Assembly: GCA_030762175.1 (NCBI GenBank)
Contig: CM060842.1
Location: 42,833,501 to 42,897,500 of the forward strand
Origin: Metallyticus violacea
Lineage: Eukaryota; Arthropoda; Insecta; Mantodea; Metallyticidae
DNA: 64,000 nt
Direction: 5' to 3'
Below, piece after piece: positions 47,946-60,700 of the stretch. The notes below the pieces were generated by a model. That model worked only from the letters and a program-made list of their open reading frames with translations, did no database searches and was not told where the DNA came from. Both the position numbers and the translations under genes were made by a program. Within the stretch, counting starts at the first letter, position 1, and the number at the start of each line of letters is the position of its first letter.

Positions 47946-50289
47946 CAAGTGAAGCACAAAATCAACGGTAAAGGTCGACAAGTTGTTAGGTTTATTACCC
48001 TCATTCCCAGGGTCATCGACACGGTTCTACAATCATGACGATTTTTTTTTAATTACTGAACACTATAGTAGGTAGCTCAGTATTATGTCATTAGGTACAA
48101 TTAACAATTGGACTTCCGACAGAATGTACACAATATTCATTCAGGTCTGAAAAAAGCACCAACAACTATTTACAATAATGAATGGGGTGGAGTAATTTGC
48201 GATACAGTCTGTTCTTTCATCTGAAACATAGACATGAGAACCATACTGTGACATTTTAACGGCCTATTCAAATACTTTGTTGGAAGAAGTGTCACAGAAC
48301 TTAATGATATATGATGGTTCTCTCTCTCGTTTTTCTCGTGCTGTTAGGACGATTTTAGGTCAGCAATGCTTAAATATATGTTAAAGTCATAGGTGATGGA
48401 CGCTCTGGTCTAATCATTCTTCTGACCTCAGTTCGATGGATTTCTACATATGGAGTTATTTATAGGCCACTGTATTTTGCAAACCTACTGGCAACGCGCT
48501 AATTCATCCTTAGCGTATTGGACTGTGAGGTCAGCAGATATGGAAACACCTGAAATATGGGAGAGAATGAGAAAATCCCTTGTAGTATTTGTAAACGTGT
48601 GTTTCAAGTCATCATGGATGACATTTTGAGCACTTTGTGAAAAACTATAGGTAAGTAAAAAAGAAAGAAAAGAAAATGAATAGGAAATAAAGAAAAATTA
48701 AAATAACTAATTAATTGTAGGTTTAAATAACTTCCCCTCCCCTTGTTTTAGGTTCAAATATTTACCACATAAAATAACGTACTGTATACGAAAACTTAGG
48801 AAGAATTTCTAAACTAGGCGGAGTACAGGGAGAAAGGAAATCCGGTTTTTCTGTAAACCACGCCTGGTGGCATATGCTACAGGCGAGAAAACCCCATGTT
48901 CCGCCATCGATCTATGTTCATTATTTCTGAATGTTGCCTTGATGGCCAAATTAGCAGGTTTTTTTTTTCCTTTTCCCCCCTCCATTCTGCTTGAACTTCG
49001 TCATATGTTGAAGGAGGGTCTTTCCGACAGTCTGCTGTGAGGAAGATTTTCTAACGCACGAGAATTTTATTCCCCTAACTTCCCCAAAGGCAAATATCGA
49101 GCGGAACCGTGTCACTGAGATGTTTACAACGCGATGAATAGAAAAAGATTATCTGGAAAAGTAAGGCTTTCCCCAAAACAAATACCAAACTCCTGTATAG
49201 ATGCTCTCGCACATTATCTGCATAAAGTACAAGTGCAACTTCATGAGCACAAGCTGCAATCACTACAGTCAATATACGATTAGTTGCAGTTTGTATAAAA
49301 TATAAGACTAGTTACATTAACACAGTAAAATGAGTTCCTTTCTATTTCTCGATGGAATAACAATTCTCTCATTCCTGCATCGAAATCCCCAAACGGCATT
49401 ATATAACTGAGTAATGAAGGGGAAATGCTGTAAAAGCTTTGGACACATCCAAAATGAAGCTACTTTTTCAAATTACTTATATTACTATTTTTGTCCTTTT
49501 CTTAGATTCTCCCTACAGTAGCAAAGTTTTGGAACTCATGGAAAGGCTTTTAAAGTGTAATAAATTTATTTAAATAGAATGACGGTGTATGTGTTTCTTG
49601 CAGAGGAAAAACTAACAGTGCAAGACAGTTTAAAAAAATAAAAAAGCAACACAGAAAATATTTCTAGCCTTAAAATGCAACTACAACTCGGAGAAAACAC
49701 CACAAATCATAGCCTTGGATCCAGTTGAACTAAAATTAAAACCGGGTTCTCTTTTTCACAATGCATAAAGCCAATGGCTGCAGGAAAGCTGGTGGCTATT
49801 GCTTCCGCTTTTTAATTTCACAAACTTCCCAGAATTGCGGTTTAAAGCCGCACAACGGAACGTTAAAGTGGATTTACCGTACATTGTTATAAGTATATCA
49901 AATATGTTGCTCAAACATCTATAACCAACCAGACCAATGGCATACTGATTTAAATATAAAATGTAATTGATACAGGGTTTTTTCAAAGCTAATTGGTGCA
50001 ATTTTAAGTCACTTTTTAGTAGTTTTGGTCGAAATGAATTTACACAATATTAAATATCTAAATTTAAGTCATCAGTATTTACAAGCGATTATTTTTGTGT
50101 TTGGTGTACTCTTTCAAAAGTGATCCCTGTCAAGAGACCTCCTTTTACTTAAAATCAGTGAAATATATCTTAGAAAAAGTCTTTAAATTATGCTGTCATT
50201 AATTTTGTTCCACCTGTTTTGATGTTACATGCCTTGTTGTAAAACAAGATTAGTTTTTATTCACGTTATCTTGTACGCTATATACAATT
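47946..50289. other. Intergenic, no supported feature
   Basis: AT-rich DNA with short chance frames only. Confidence 0.45.
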
Positions 50290-50545
50290 GGTTTGAGACT
50301 TAAGAGAATAGTTTGCTACTTCAGCCCTGCTTAATGGTTGGCCGTTTGTGTCTACGCCCCCAAGGGTGCTTCTCTGGGGGGAAGGGATAAGATAGGAAAT
50401 CCCATCCAAGGAGTTCGAGCTCCTCAGAAGGTTTGTTTCTATGCAAGACGCCGGGTCAAAAACATTTACAAAGCGCAAGCTACCGTCACACCGCACCTCA
50501 ACCTGGCACTTGCGATCTAGTAACAGAACCAACGGAACAAAATGA
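50290..50545 (-). mobile_element. SINE-C, copy C5 (3' part)
   Basis: Minus-strand DNA matching the body and end of SINE-C. agtttgctacttcagccctgcttaatggttggccgtttgtg is the reverse complement of the C2 end block (cacaaacggccagcc...aagcaatgctgaagca). Further right, acaaagcgcaag and acctcaacctggcac match C3. The tRNA-like head is not recognisable, so the copy is truncated or too diverged at that end. Confidence 0.65.
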
Positions 50546-50589
50546 AATGTAATCCAGCAAGCTGGATGCTGCATCACAATAATTCACAC

Positions 50590-50860
50590 CCACACATTGC
50601 AAATGTTATTACTGAATATCTCACAAAAACCGTATGTCCCGCACATTCGATATAGTGCACATTTAACCCCGTGTGGAAATTACCTTTACCACAAATTGAA
50701 GAAACCCCCTATGTGGGAGGCAATTTTCATCATCGGAAGAAGTGGTGAAGGTTGCGGAGGATATTCTGAAGAATCTGTATTTAAAAAAAAAAAAGTTCCG
50801 AGCGTGTCTTTGGCAAATGATTGGATCAGATGCATTTGCATTCAATGGCGACTACTTTGA
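50590..50860 (+). mobile_element. Mariner M1 C-terminal fragment (M1b)
   Basis: Plus-strand DNA closely similar to 57105-57370: ttactgaatatctcac, a cattcgatatagtgcacatttaaccccgtgtgg region (degraded YSPDLAPCDF), accacaaattgaagaa, catcggaagaagtggtgaaggttgcggagg and gcgtgtctttg. It corresponds to the last quarter of the transposase. Several frameshifts and a 12-A run make it non-functional. It lies 45 bp right of the SINE-C fragment. Confidence 0.85.
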
Positions 50861-52550
50861 GCAAGATCATTAAAATTATAATTATGATCATTCTTTACTT
50901 AACAGCCATCGTAAAAAATTGTAAGAAACATTTACTCTAGTGATAAGGTGTCGACTTCAGATTCAAGCTCTGAAATGCATATTATAAATCAAATTCCACC
51001 TTAAAGGAGTAAACTACTAAAAACGCAACACAACACCAAATGAAGTTTAAAACTAAAATGCAGAATGCATTTTGTCTACTTTGGTTAACATTTTTGCAAA
51101 ACAACTGTATATTAATTTCTGTAATATTTATATTTGAGAAAAAAACTACATTTCATGAACTTACGATTCTAAATAATTACCATTGGAAAAATTATTATGA
51201 ACACAAGAACAAAAGTTCATTATTGGTCACTATACATAGGTACATTTATACATTAGTTTCTATCTAATAAAAAGTTTTGATGTGTTTTGGGAGTACTTTC
51301 ACACGTATATCAAACACAACTCTTATTCTATAGATAAATTAAATGTATTGCAGTCATTTCCGAAACATTACGTTTTTTCCATTTAGAGCAGCGTGAAAAG
51401 AAACGATCCTCAGCCAACCATTTTGCTCAAGAAAAGACAAAATTAAAATTCAAAATGCGTTATTAGTGAGCTAAAACCAAAGCACGTGATGCAAAGTGGC
51501 AATGAGTTAGTCAACAAATACGGCGTTCTGTATTAAGCCCTTATACAAAAAATTGAGATACTTGTGTCATAAAAATAAATATCAAAGATATCTATAATGT
51601 TCAGCTGAGTAATGAACATGTGACACAAAATTACATTTTTACACGTCTCATAAAAGAACACCACGAACTTTTCCTGTTTAACTCTTATGAAGTCTGAATG
51701 AATGCACACATATTCCTGAGTTGGTGAAGTGTACAGGAGAAGAAAACTTTTGATATTAAGAGTTTGATTAGTGCACTGGCTATTTTGTATGTGCAATTAC
51801 ACAAGCCTGTGGCGCACGCTAAACACAATAGCTGCCCTTGCATAGAAGGGGTAATATCAGCAACAACAAAGGGTATCTGTTCATTGTTTACACACCGCAA
51901 TTGTGGCGGCGGAAATCTACACCCTTAGAAATGTGTTGGAATTGATCAACTCTGCATGTTGACACAATGCTGTTTGTGCAACCACTGAGGTAAAAGTTCA
52001 TGCTCGGGCTTTCCCACAAGACCTGCAGCTAAAGATAATGCATGACGTGTTGTTTCCCGCATTAATATCAGGTAAATATTTCATTTTTGTACAAATATAC
52101 CTTTAAAAATTCGTACCCAGAACGTTTGGTATTCGTTAAAACCTGGGGAGCACTACCGATCTAATTTCGATGCTGCGGAGTTAGTTGTTGATTGAATATC
52201 TTGCACTCTAATTTGCATTATTTTATGTGAAAATACGTTTACAGGATTATTCTATATTAATAGAATAAATATGCGTATATATTATAAAGAAAATAATAAT
52301 ACAGAAAAACCTATTAGTATCATTGGTTAGGAAAATTCTCCAAGTTTACAACAGTAATAATCGTGCATGTGCTTACACTTTTAAGCTCGGTCAGAAGTCA
52401 TCGAAATGTTGAAATGCACCGTGTATGCCAAGAACTGAACTATCGCCTGGATATTTCCCATAGGTAAGTTGTCACATTGAATATTTGTAAATTAAGTCAA
52501 CTTGGAGGAATTTCCTGTTCATCGATATAGCTTTTCTATAGTAAGAGGTA
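50861..52550. other. Intergenic, nothing recognised
   Basis: No supported feature. Confidence 0.45.
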
Positions 52551-52554
52551 AGTC

Positions 52555-52830
52555 GGGGGAGGTAGGATGGTGTCTTGTGGTGTGGCGGTAGCTTGCGATA
52601 AGAAAAAATTCCTGACCTATGGTCTGGTTAGTTCTGTCTGGGGTAGCCTCGGAGGACCTTGGGAACTTCGAGTAGAGCCAGGGTAGTTTTTCGGGGCCCT
52701 CCGACGTCTGGGATTTAAGATTTATGGTAACGTTAGAGCCCGCCCCTCTTCGTCCCTGCATGCCTCGTCGAATTCTTAGACGGTGTATTCTCCATTCTAT
52801 CCCTTGCTCCATAGGGGGCGTTATGTACAA
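52555..52830 (+). repeat. GC-rich block, likely an unclassified repeat
   Basis: This block stands out from AT-rich flanks. gtggtgtggcggtagcttgcg near 52575 resembles the gcatgacggtggcttgcg block of SINE-C4, and ttaagattta at 52715 resembles part of C1. The rest does not align with the other C copies by eye. A 110-codon minus-strand frame (52519-52851) is open, but a tRNA-SINE-like or other repeat explains it as well as a gene does. Confidence 0.35.
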
Positions 52831-54379
52831 TGGATATATTATAGGTAGCAATGCAAACTACTGCTCCGTAGGGCATTCCAGAGAACTTTAAAAAGTGGCT
52901 AATTGTTGTGCCAAAATGTGAAATAAAACATTTTTCAGCTTATATTAGTTTAAGTTTCACCAAAATATTGAAAAAAACAATAAAACAGTTGTGTCAGTTT
53001 CGGTATCTCAAGGGTTTGTGTTGTTTATCACTGTAATAAAATTGTTAACAAAAACTACAAATGATTGGAGTAATAATATGTCACCATGTGAATTAACTGA
53101 AATTTCTGATTAACAAAGGTGTTTGGTTGTACATTTATCCATTAAAAGACTATAAAAGACTACTGTATAAAAATATAAGGCAAAAATCACGGTTATAAAA
53201 AACTTAAAATTCGTGTCTTAATCATTGCACATGGACGATTTGCCAAACACAATTCATATAGTTCTCAAATCATGAAATAAATCATTGAATTAATCGGACG
53301 AATGAAACGCACTTAATTATTAGAATAGTTTTGCCATTTCAAAACTGCAAACGTACCTAAAACAGCTTAGCTCTGAAAACAAATGCTGACATATCTGGTG
53401 GGAGAGCAGTAATTAAAATTGTCAATTTAAAGTCTCTAAATCAAACCCTCGAACATTAGATGAACTTCAAAGCAACAATAAAAGAAACAGCAAGTATTTA
53501 GGAAGCAGAGTTGTGACATATGAATTAAAACTTATTAGCACTTCACTCTGAAAAATTAAGACGTTTCAGACTAGTCATTATTTTTAAATTACAAAAATAT
53601 TCTACCATTTAAGTTCTCTCCTTGACACTGATAACGTCATACTTTTCTCGTACGTTCTTGATTTATAAGATTGTGTCTAACTATTCAGTTTTGCCCTCCA
53701 TCACTATAGTAATAGGACCTATGGACCACGAATGAGCTTATTAACCATGCGCTGGACCAACAGTGACTGCAGATATCACTCTCTTGCGCAAAGGAGTCCC
53801 AGACAAATTAATCGTAGTGTACAACGTAGAAATTCTGCAAATTACTGCTATTTAATATCTAGTGAACTTAATGAATATGTTTCAGTTTGTTATCAAAGAT
53901 AATGGGAATAGTGATATCTCCAGTACCTGCACCGTTTTTTTTTTTTAAATATGTTAAAACTAGGCGTTTTTCCATGGAACTCTTTTTGGTTTATGCTTAA
54001 ACCATCTAAGGGGTTTAGTCTAGTGCGCTTTCCTAGGCCAGTGGACTTCCAGTTTTACTAAGTTACGTAGCAAGCACAAATTTAACTTTATAATTACGAT
54101 AAATAATATCCATATATCTAAAAATTATGTTCATATGTTTAGAGCTTAGCTTTATTGACCCATTAGTGCTGTTTCTCCTGCTGGATTTTGTAATTTGTGT
54201 TTTTAAAGCAAAATTCATATATTTAACAACGCTGAAGATAAACGTGCAATAATTTTCAACATTACTGAAGGTGCGGAAACGATACAAATAAAATTGCAGC
54301 GACTGCCTCTATTCTGGGCTAGGAAAATCTGCAATTGTAAACGAAGAAAGGGCAATGTAAGGATTCAAGCGCACTATTC

Positions 54380-54381
<2 letters not shown>
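52831..54381. other. Intergenic, nothing recognised
   Basis: AT-rich DNA without supported features. Confidence 0.45.

Positions 54382-54410
<29 letters not shown>
54382..54410. repeat. (CT)n microsatellite
   Basis: About 14 CT units, giving Glu-Arg runs on the minus strand. Confidence 0.96.
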
Positions 54411-55639
54411 CGCTAAATTATCTTGCAGTAGAGAAGAGGAACAAGGTGACGCACTGAATATATTTTGAAAATATAAGTGACTAAAAATTAATCTTGGGGT
54501 TACATGAAACAAGCAGATCCAAACACCTGAAATCAGGAGTGCCGAATTAGGGCTTTGCGTTGTACTCTGAAGACTATAACCATGAGTGGCCTCTATCTTT
54601 GGGCTTTAATACAACATGTCTTGAACGTTCAAGTTGAACTGGCACATCATTCTTTACTTTTTATATTACAAACACCCTTGCTCTTGTTACTATGGGCTGA
54701 AGCGATCCTTTCTTACCCATTTGTATGGCAAATCTCAAAAGATGTAGTTAATAATCTGGAAGATTCTGTACAACAGATGGGGCAAGATAACAATAAAAGG
54801 GGGAGATTGATCATTATGCTGACAAAATGGCAATATAAGTTAAACATCTCGCAAGATGAACAAGAGGAACGAAGAAATGAAAATTTACAAGACATTCCCA
54901 ACAATAATTACTGGAGACGGGAGGGGAAAAAAAAAGCAAAGAACTGAGGAGATTGTGCCATCATTAAGTAGTAAAATAAACACTTCGAAATTTCAAGGAA
55001 AAATTTAAAAGGAGGATGGTTTGTATGCTGTTTTCATTTTTAACTCATAACATCACTATCAAGATTAATAACATGTTTTACTGTCTAAATTCTTCAAATG
55101 AATAGCTTTTGGCAGAACCTTAACGATTTTAGAAGTGAAATTAAAAGATAAATAACAAATGCTTTAATTCGTGCAAATTGCTGTTCGTTGGTTTATCTCG
55201 TAAACCTATTGATCATGCTCGTTGTTCGTAAAGAGGTTAAAGTGTCTAATCTTGGAAAGGTGAGAAAAATTAGCTCTCAAAACACAATTTAGTGAACTGA
55301 TATGACAATGAATGGGTTGAGAAGAGTTAGGAGCGACCCTTGAGCACGTGAGCCGATATAATGCCTTCACGTTTGTAACCCTATGGCCCACAAAACCCAT
55401 CTGCCAGCTACCCCCAGAAACCACAGGGAATAGCTTACTCTCACTATTCATAAAGTTGTAAGTGGAAGACAGAAGTACAAGATCAGGATTAGGAGTAACC
55501 ACTGGAGCAAATGTCAGAGAGAGTAGAGGAAAGAGGAGAGTGATAAGGAAATAAATCTCGGGGAAACAGAAAGTCCGCAAGAAAAACTAAAAATCCCTAT
55601 GTTGTGCATCACAAATTTCACTCTACGCCATTGAGATTG
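54411..55639. other. Intergenic with a 130-codon unidentified frame
   Basis: The plus-strand frame at 54555-54947 is the longest in the window that is not clearly produced by a repeat. Its translation has a hydrophobic run (about residues 35-60, LLFILQTPLLLLLWAEAIL) followed by a Gln/Asn/Glu-rich hydrophilic tail. I recognise no family and see no start or splice context that would support a gene. A second frame at 55206-55580 (minus) is also unrecognised. Confidence 0.3.
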
Positions 55640-55919
55640 GCGACCCTGGTGGTCTAGAGGTAAACCTCGAAGATCCAAGATTGCGAGTTCAATCCCGGTC
55701 TGGATTGGTAGACATTTTACGGCGTAAAATCCTAAGTATAGCTTCCTTCGGAAGGAAAGAAAAGCCAAGGGCCCCGTGTCGTACATTTACGGCAAGAAAA
55801 AGAACCTCAAGCCTAAAAGAAGAGGCCACTGAGCAAAATTTATCGGCCGTTTTACGCCTACAATTAAATAGGACGCTGATGACCTGAGATGTTAAACGGC
55901 GTCCATAAATAAATTGAAT
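55640..55919 (+). mobile_element. SINE-A, copy A5
   Basis: Plus-strand SINE-A. The head starts gaccctggtggtctagaggt and has a drifted B box (GAGTTCAATCCCG). The body keeps ttacggcgtaaaatcctaagtatagc, the cttcggaagg core, gtcgtacatttacggc, the catcagcgtcc counterpart (ggacgctgatgacctgag) and the tail gtccataaataaattg. The anticodon-arm region is shortened. No convincing target-site duplication was found, and this looks like the oldest A copy. Confidence 0.9.
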
Positions 55920-56100
55920 CAACAATGACATTCAAACTCAGGTACGCTCAGCGGCTAACAACAATCAAATTTGGTGTTGCTTATTCCCCGAGAGCCTTAC
56001 ATAAAAAACTACTTCAAACAGCCCAAGAATTACAAAGTAGAGTGCAGTAATTTGATATTCTTGCTAAAAGAAAACAAAACCACAACTTTTGTTATCACAG

Positions 56101-56165
56101 CGCTGTGGCTAAGTGTTTAAATCATCGTCTCGCCTTTCTATAATGGCGGATTCGATCCCAGTAAC
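56101..56165 (+). other. tRNA-like sequence (SINE head or tRNA relic)
   Basis: cgctgtggctaagtg contains an A-box match (TGGCTAAGTG, 56106-56115), and ggattcgatccc at 56148-56159 is a good B box at the spacing of a tRNA gene. No convincing acceptor stem closes the ends. It is more likely the head of an unidentified SINE than a functional tRNA gene. Confidence 0.35.
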
Positions 56166-56344
56166 CTGTATTTATAGTACACAGCTTTTCTTTTTATTTG
56201 TTGACCGCCAGAAAAGATTTAAGTGTGTAGAAATCATATTCAAGATAGACTAAACATAACTCATCAAGTTAAAAGTTAGCTTTAGAATATTTGTTACCTT
56301 AATGCGCAATGTACAGGTGGTATTAGTTTCATTGTTGTCTCCCC

Positions 56345-57400
56345 TCTGTTAAAGTGCAATCTGTGAATGCTCAACTCCGCCTATAGCAAAATGGAAGTGA
56401 CACCCCACGAACATTCTCCTGCTCTGAGATTCTTCTTTCGTCTCAACAAACCTTCAGTTGAGGCCTATGCATTTAACAGAAGGCCTGTGGAGAATTTGTT
56501 CTTTCCTATAGCATATCACAAAGACGGTTTAAAAAGGGAAGGCACTCAATTTCAAAGGAAGATGAACCCATCATCCTGTTTCTGCTCCAACCTTAGAAAA
56601 CATTAACATCTGTGCTGTCATAGTATGAGAGGATAAGAAAACATTAAGAACACTTTCAGAAACCATGAAAACTTCACTGGCTGCCACCCACATGCTGATA
56701 ACTGAAAAGTTGCATATGAGACGTGTTTGTGCACGGTGGGTTCCGATACTGCTGCTTTCCGAACAAAAGGACGTTCACGTGCAGGTTTGCATGCTATACA
56801 GGAAGATACAGTTTCTTTCAAAGGAAATCACTGCTGATACATCACTTCGATCCTAAGAGTAATCAGCAACGCTTTGTGTGGAGATCTCCATCGTCACTAA
56901 TACCAAAAAAAAAAAAAAAAAAAGCAAAAGTTATTGCTTCTGCTGGGAAAGTTATGGTCGTTTCATTTTTCAATACTCAATAATTGTTTTACCAACATGT
57001 CGCACCTTCATAAATAACTGTAAGACCATATCATATACTTGCTAAATGCCACATTTCCGTCCAACAATTTAAATGCTACCTCACGATAATGCATGGCCGC
57101 ACATCCCGAATGTTGTTACTAAATATCTCACAAATCAAAAGGAAATGTCCGCCTCACTCTCCCTACAGTCCTAATTTAGCCCCGTGTGACTTTGTTTCTT
57201 CTCCGCAAATTGAAGAAGCACTTTCGTGCTTTTTCCGCCATCAGAAGCAGTGGTGAAGGCTGCGGAGGAGATCCTGAAAAACCTATCAAAAATGACTTCT
57301 AGCATGTCTTTGAAGACTAACAGAAAAGCTGGGACATGCTCATTGCATCCAACAGGGACTAATTTGAGAAAGTTCAAAATTATGAGCATAAGTAAAGTTT
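56345..57400 (+). mobile_element. Mariner transposon relic (M1c), most complete copy
   Basis: Plus-strand relic covering nearly all of the transposase. The N-terminus (56367-56560) reads SAYSKMEVTPHEHS...RFFFRL and VEAYAF...HKDGLKREG. KLHMRRVCARWVPILLLSEQK (56700-56770) is the family's VCARWVP block. HHFDPKSNQQRF and WRSPSS (56850-56890) follow the first catalytic Asp, whose GDETW motif is destroyed. A 19-A run sits in the lysine-rich stretch, then ASAGKVMVVSF (56935-56970). The C-terminus has PHSPYSPNLAPCDF (57155-57195; family PYSPDLAPCDF) and SSEAVVKAAEEIL in shifted frames. Many frameshifts show it is dead. Its C-terminus matches M1b and its N-terminus matches M1a. Confidence 0.9.
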
Positions 57401-60400
57401 GTTTATTGAACAACCATTGTATTTTTGCCCTCCCCCATTTTTGGTAATTATTTCCTTATTTTTGCAACTTGTCTATTCGTGGTTTTGTGTAGAAGTAATT
57501 GTTTGTTCCAAAGTTGCTGTGTAAATAATATTTTGCGGATTTCATATTATAAAGAAAATATTCCATGTCTAACGAAAGTTGGCTATTTACATCACCGCAG
57601 CAGTCTCGTTTTCATTGTGAGCGAGCGGTATTCGTTTGTCAGCTGTTCATCTCAAGTTTGCATAACTGACTTGTAAACTAATCACTGCAGTAACAGCGAT
57701 GTGCAGCTCCAGTTACAAAGACAATGACGCGATAAGGAAAAGCTTTTAGATGTCACTCATTCATAATAAAAACGAAACTACTAAGCCTCGAACATTTTCA
57801 CTGAGAGGCCGACTTGCATTATTGTCTTGGAATTTACGGCGGAATCCTTTGTCAGACTCAACGAGGGATAAGCACACCTTTTACTGTCTTCACGTTGGGA
57901 ATACAAAATGAAAAGTAACATGTTTAGTATATTTTTGGGGTATGTTTGTAATTGTTAGCTACAAATAAAATTGCATGTTTAAAAATATGCATTGTTTGTA
58001 AACTCTTTTCTTATTATACTTAAAGAGAAATAATAAAACTTCAGGCAACTAATGAATTTGTTATTTTTTCAATTTCATTCAAATTAGTTTTAATTACAGT
58101 AATAAGTGTATAATGGCTTACTAAACTGAGTATACACATATTTTAAGTTCATTATTTTCTATCTTATTAATGCCTGGATATTTGATATTTACTTATTGTT
58201 CAGTAAACAATAAGAGTAAAGTGTCTGAGGTATTCAGCCGTCTACCTCTATGATAATATTGCGAAGCTTCAGTAGATTATTTCCTAAACTTATTGAGCAA
58301 AGTTTATTTTCGGTTACATTAACCCTTAACTTGCAATTAGCGGCCTATGTAAAGGCCACGCAACATTAAGGGAAGTGCTAAGCTTCAACTTCACTTAAAC
58401 TCAATCATTCAATGTTGAGCGATACCGTAAATGAATCTAATAACAGCTGGTAATTGGGCTTTCATCCTGAAAGAACAGTTAACGCAACAATTTCAAAGAA
58501 TATGGTCTTCTTAAGTTTCCTCTTCTGTTATCAAGTCTTCACGGTGGTCCGTGCGTGAGTGTTATTCCCAAAAACTTAGCGCCCATTTCACTCAGTTGCT
58601 CACACAAACGGAGATTTCATGACCTGCAGCAGGGTCCATGGGCCCATATGTAGAGGTGAAGATATCGACCATGTTGGTCAGCAGGTGCCTGCAAGCGCAC
58701 GATAACTGGCCACCCTGCACCGGAATTGCTATTGTACAACTCGTCAAACCGCTAATACCCAACTGTTGCACAATAAACACAAAACTCTATTGAATGGGCA
58801 CAATACAGCCATTTTCCATTTGCTCTGTAGCACTTACAGCCGCCTGGAACGTTTAAGCTCAATGTGGCATTGCTGGTAGCATTGTGTTGCCTTTGATTCT
58901 GTTAGAGACGCAAGTGCCTGAGCAGATAAATTCAAATGCTCCCAAATATGGAAAATGATGGATGTAGTGTGTTGCTGTAAATATTATTGGAGAAAAAAGT
59001 AAAAATATGGCGGATATTATTCCTCTATCAGATGCAAAAGTGGAGTGCATCGAATCGAACTATCATTTGCGAAATAATTAATTTAATAATTCCATTGAAC
59101 GCCTCTAAGATCTTGGTAACTGTAACACGAGTGTTTTAATGAGGAACTGGGCAAGGAACCCAGTACCTAGGTTGTAGATGATTTGTATGGTTGCTTTGAA
59201 ATACAAAGTATGATAGAGAAATCCAAGTACTAAATTTATAAATTTTAACTATCACAAAAAATATACCTAACATTTTAAAAAAATGTTATAATCTTTACCT
59301 TCAAAATAAGTGGATCATATATTCCAAATTATACACTGAATACTACATTAAGTTAAACTGGGAGGAAGTAAGCACTAATTTATTTTTATGTAGGTTACAG
59401 CTTATAAACGCAAATCGAAATAATCCCTGTCTTAACGAGTATTTAATAAACAAAATTCTCTTACAAATCTTTGCCTTATCACCTAACAATGGTAAAATTC
59501 GTTATGATAACAGCTGCAATATGGAACATAACAATAAACCAAATTAAAGGCAAATCATTACTAGTTAAACGGCTAACTTCTGTTCTTACAGAAAATGAGG
59601 CAGGCACTTAGAGATTGGCTTACTGATGGATAGCATCGCAGAACGATAGAACACGAGCTCCCACCCAGCCTGGAGCAAGGAAAGGTCTGGACTCCACAAA
59701 CAGATATTTACACCAAAAAGGAAAGCCGACTGCCACATGCCAAGTAGGACGATAAAGAAAAAGAATAGGAAACCATGGCCCGACCTAATTGTAAGATAAG
59801 AAAGAAAAATGTCGAAGATTCGAGAGGAGGGCAAAGTTCCTGGAGGAGCAAGAGCGCACACAAACATACCTGAGCGACGAATATTTATATACTGTCACAA
59901 CTGGATGAGAAGTTAAAACAACATCAATAAAAACAGTAGCTGGAGGTGATATAATAATTAAAAGATAATCGTTGCTGTGCCAGACTACAAAATGAAGAAA
60001 ACAGTACATAGTACACAGAACTGTTATTGTTAAATTTCTAAGACGAGGGCTGTGTAAATAAAGTGTGCAATGCATTACTTAGATTTACCCTTGATTTATG
60101 CTGAATTAAATTCCTCTATATAATTATATAATTTTGACACCAAACTACCCTAGAAATTGTTTTTCACTGTTGAAAAACTTAAAAAAACAATGAAAAGTGT
60201 TTCATCGAATAATAATTAATATTGATTCTAATCGGGTTATACTTTCTTCGTTGTTATTTCAGGTTGTTATGCTCTTTTTATTTGGTAAAATATTGCCAAT
60301 AAAATTAATAAAGAAAAATTAACAAGTCGATAATGGTTACTTTTATATAATAGTTTTGCAGAACACTGCTCACATTGTTTTATCTTCCTCCTTCCAATAT

Positions 60401-60410
60401 TGTAAAACAA
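57401..60410. other. Intergenic, no supported feature
   Basis: Three kilobases of AT-rich DNA. Open frames at 57425-57676, 58592-58780, 59586-59867 and 59785-60075 show no known domain. Confidence 0.45.
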
Positions 60411-60700
60411 CAAAGGATGGTGTCATAGAAACAAATGGTGCAATTATGAAATACAACTTTTCTTACAATTCAAGGCAAACCACAGCCTTCTAGAGCAAAT
60501 AGTTCCTGAGATATAGAAGTTAAATGAATAAAAGAATGCGAAGTAAAATAAAAATAAAATGATTCTTCAGTGGCATAATTAAAAATGCCATTAACGAAGG
60601 AACACCAATAAACATTATATCAAAATAAACAGAAAATTCCAAATATTAAAATGGTAAAAAATATGATTTTTGACCGTCCTTTCCTTTAGTACTTCCCTTA
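60411..60700. repeat. Dispersed repeat G, copy 2
   Basis: Same orientation as the copy at 1-300, sharing gatggtgtcat-gaaac, ttcaaggcaaaccaca, gccttctaga, aaatagtt and the aaataaacagaaaattcc block. The left boundary shows no tRNA-like promoter. The right boundary is where alignment with copy 1 fades, near 60700. Confidence 0.65.
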
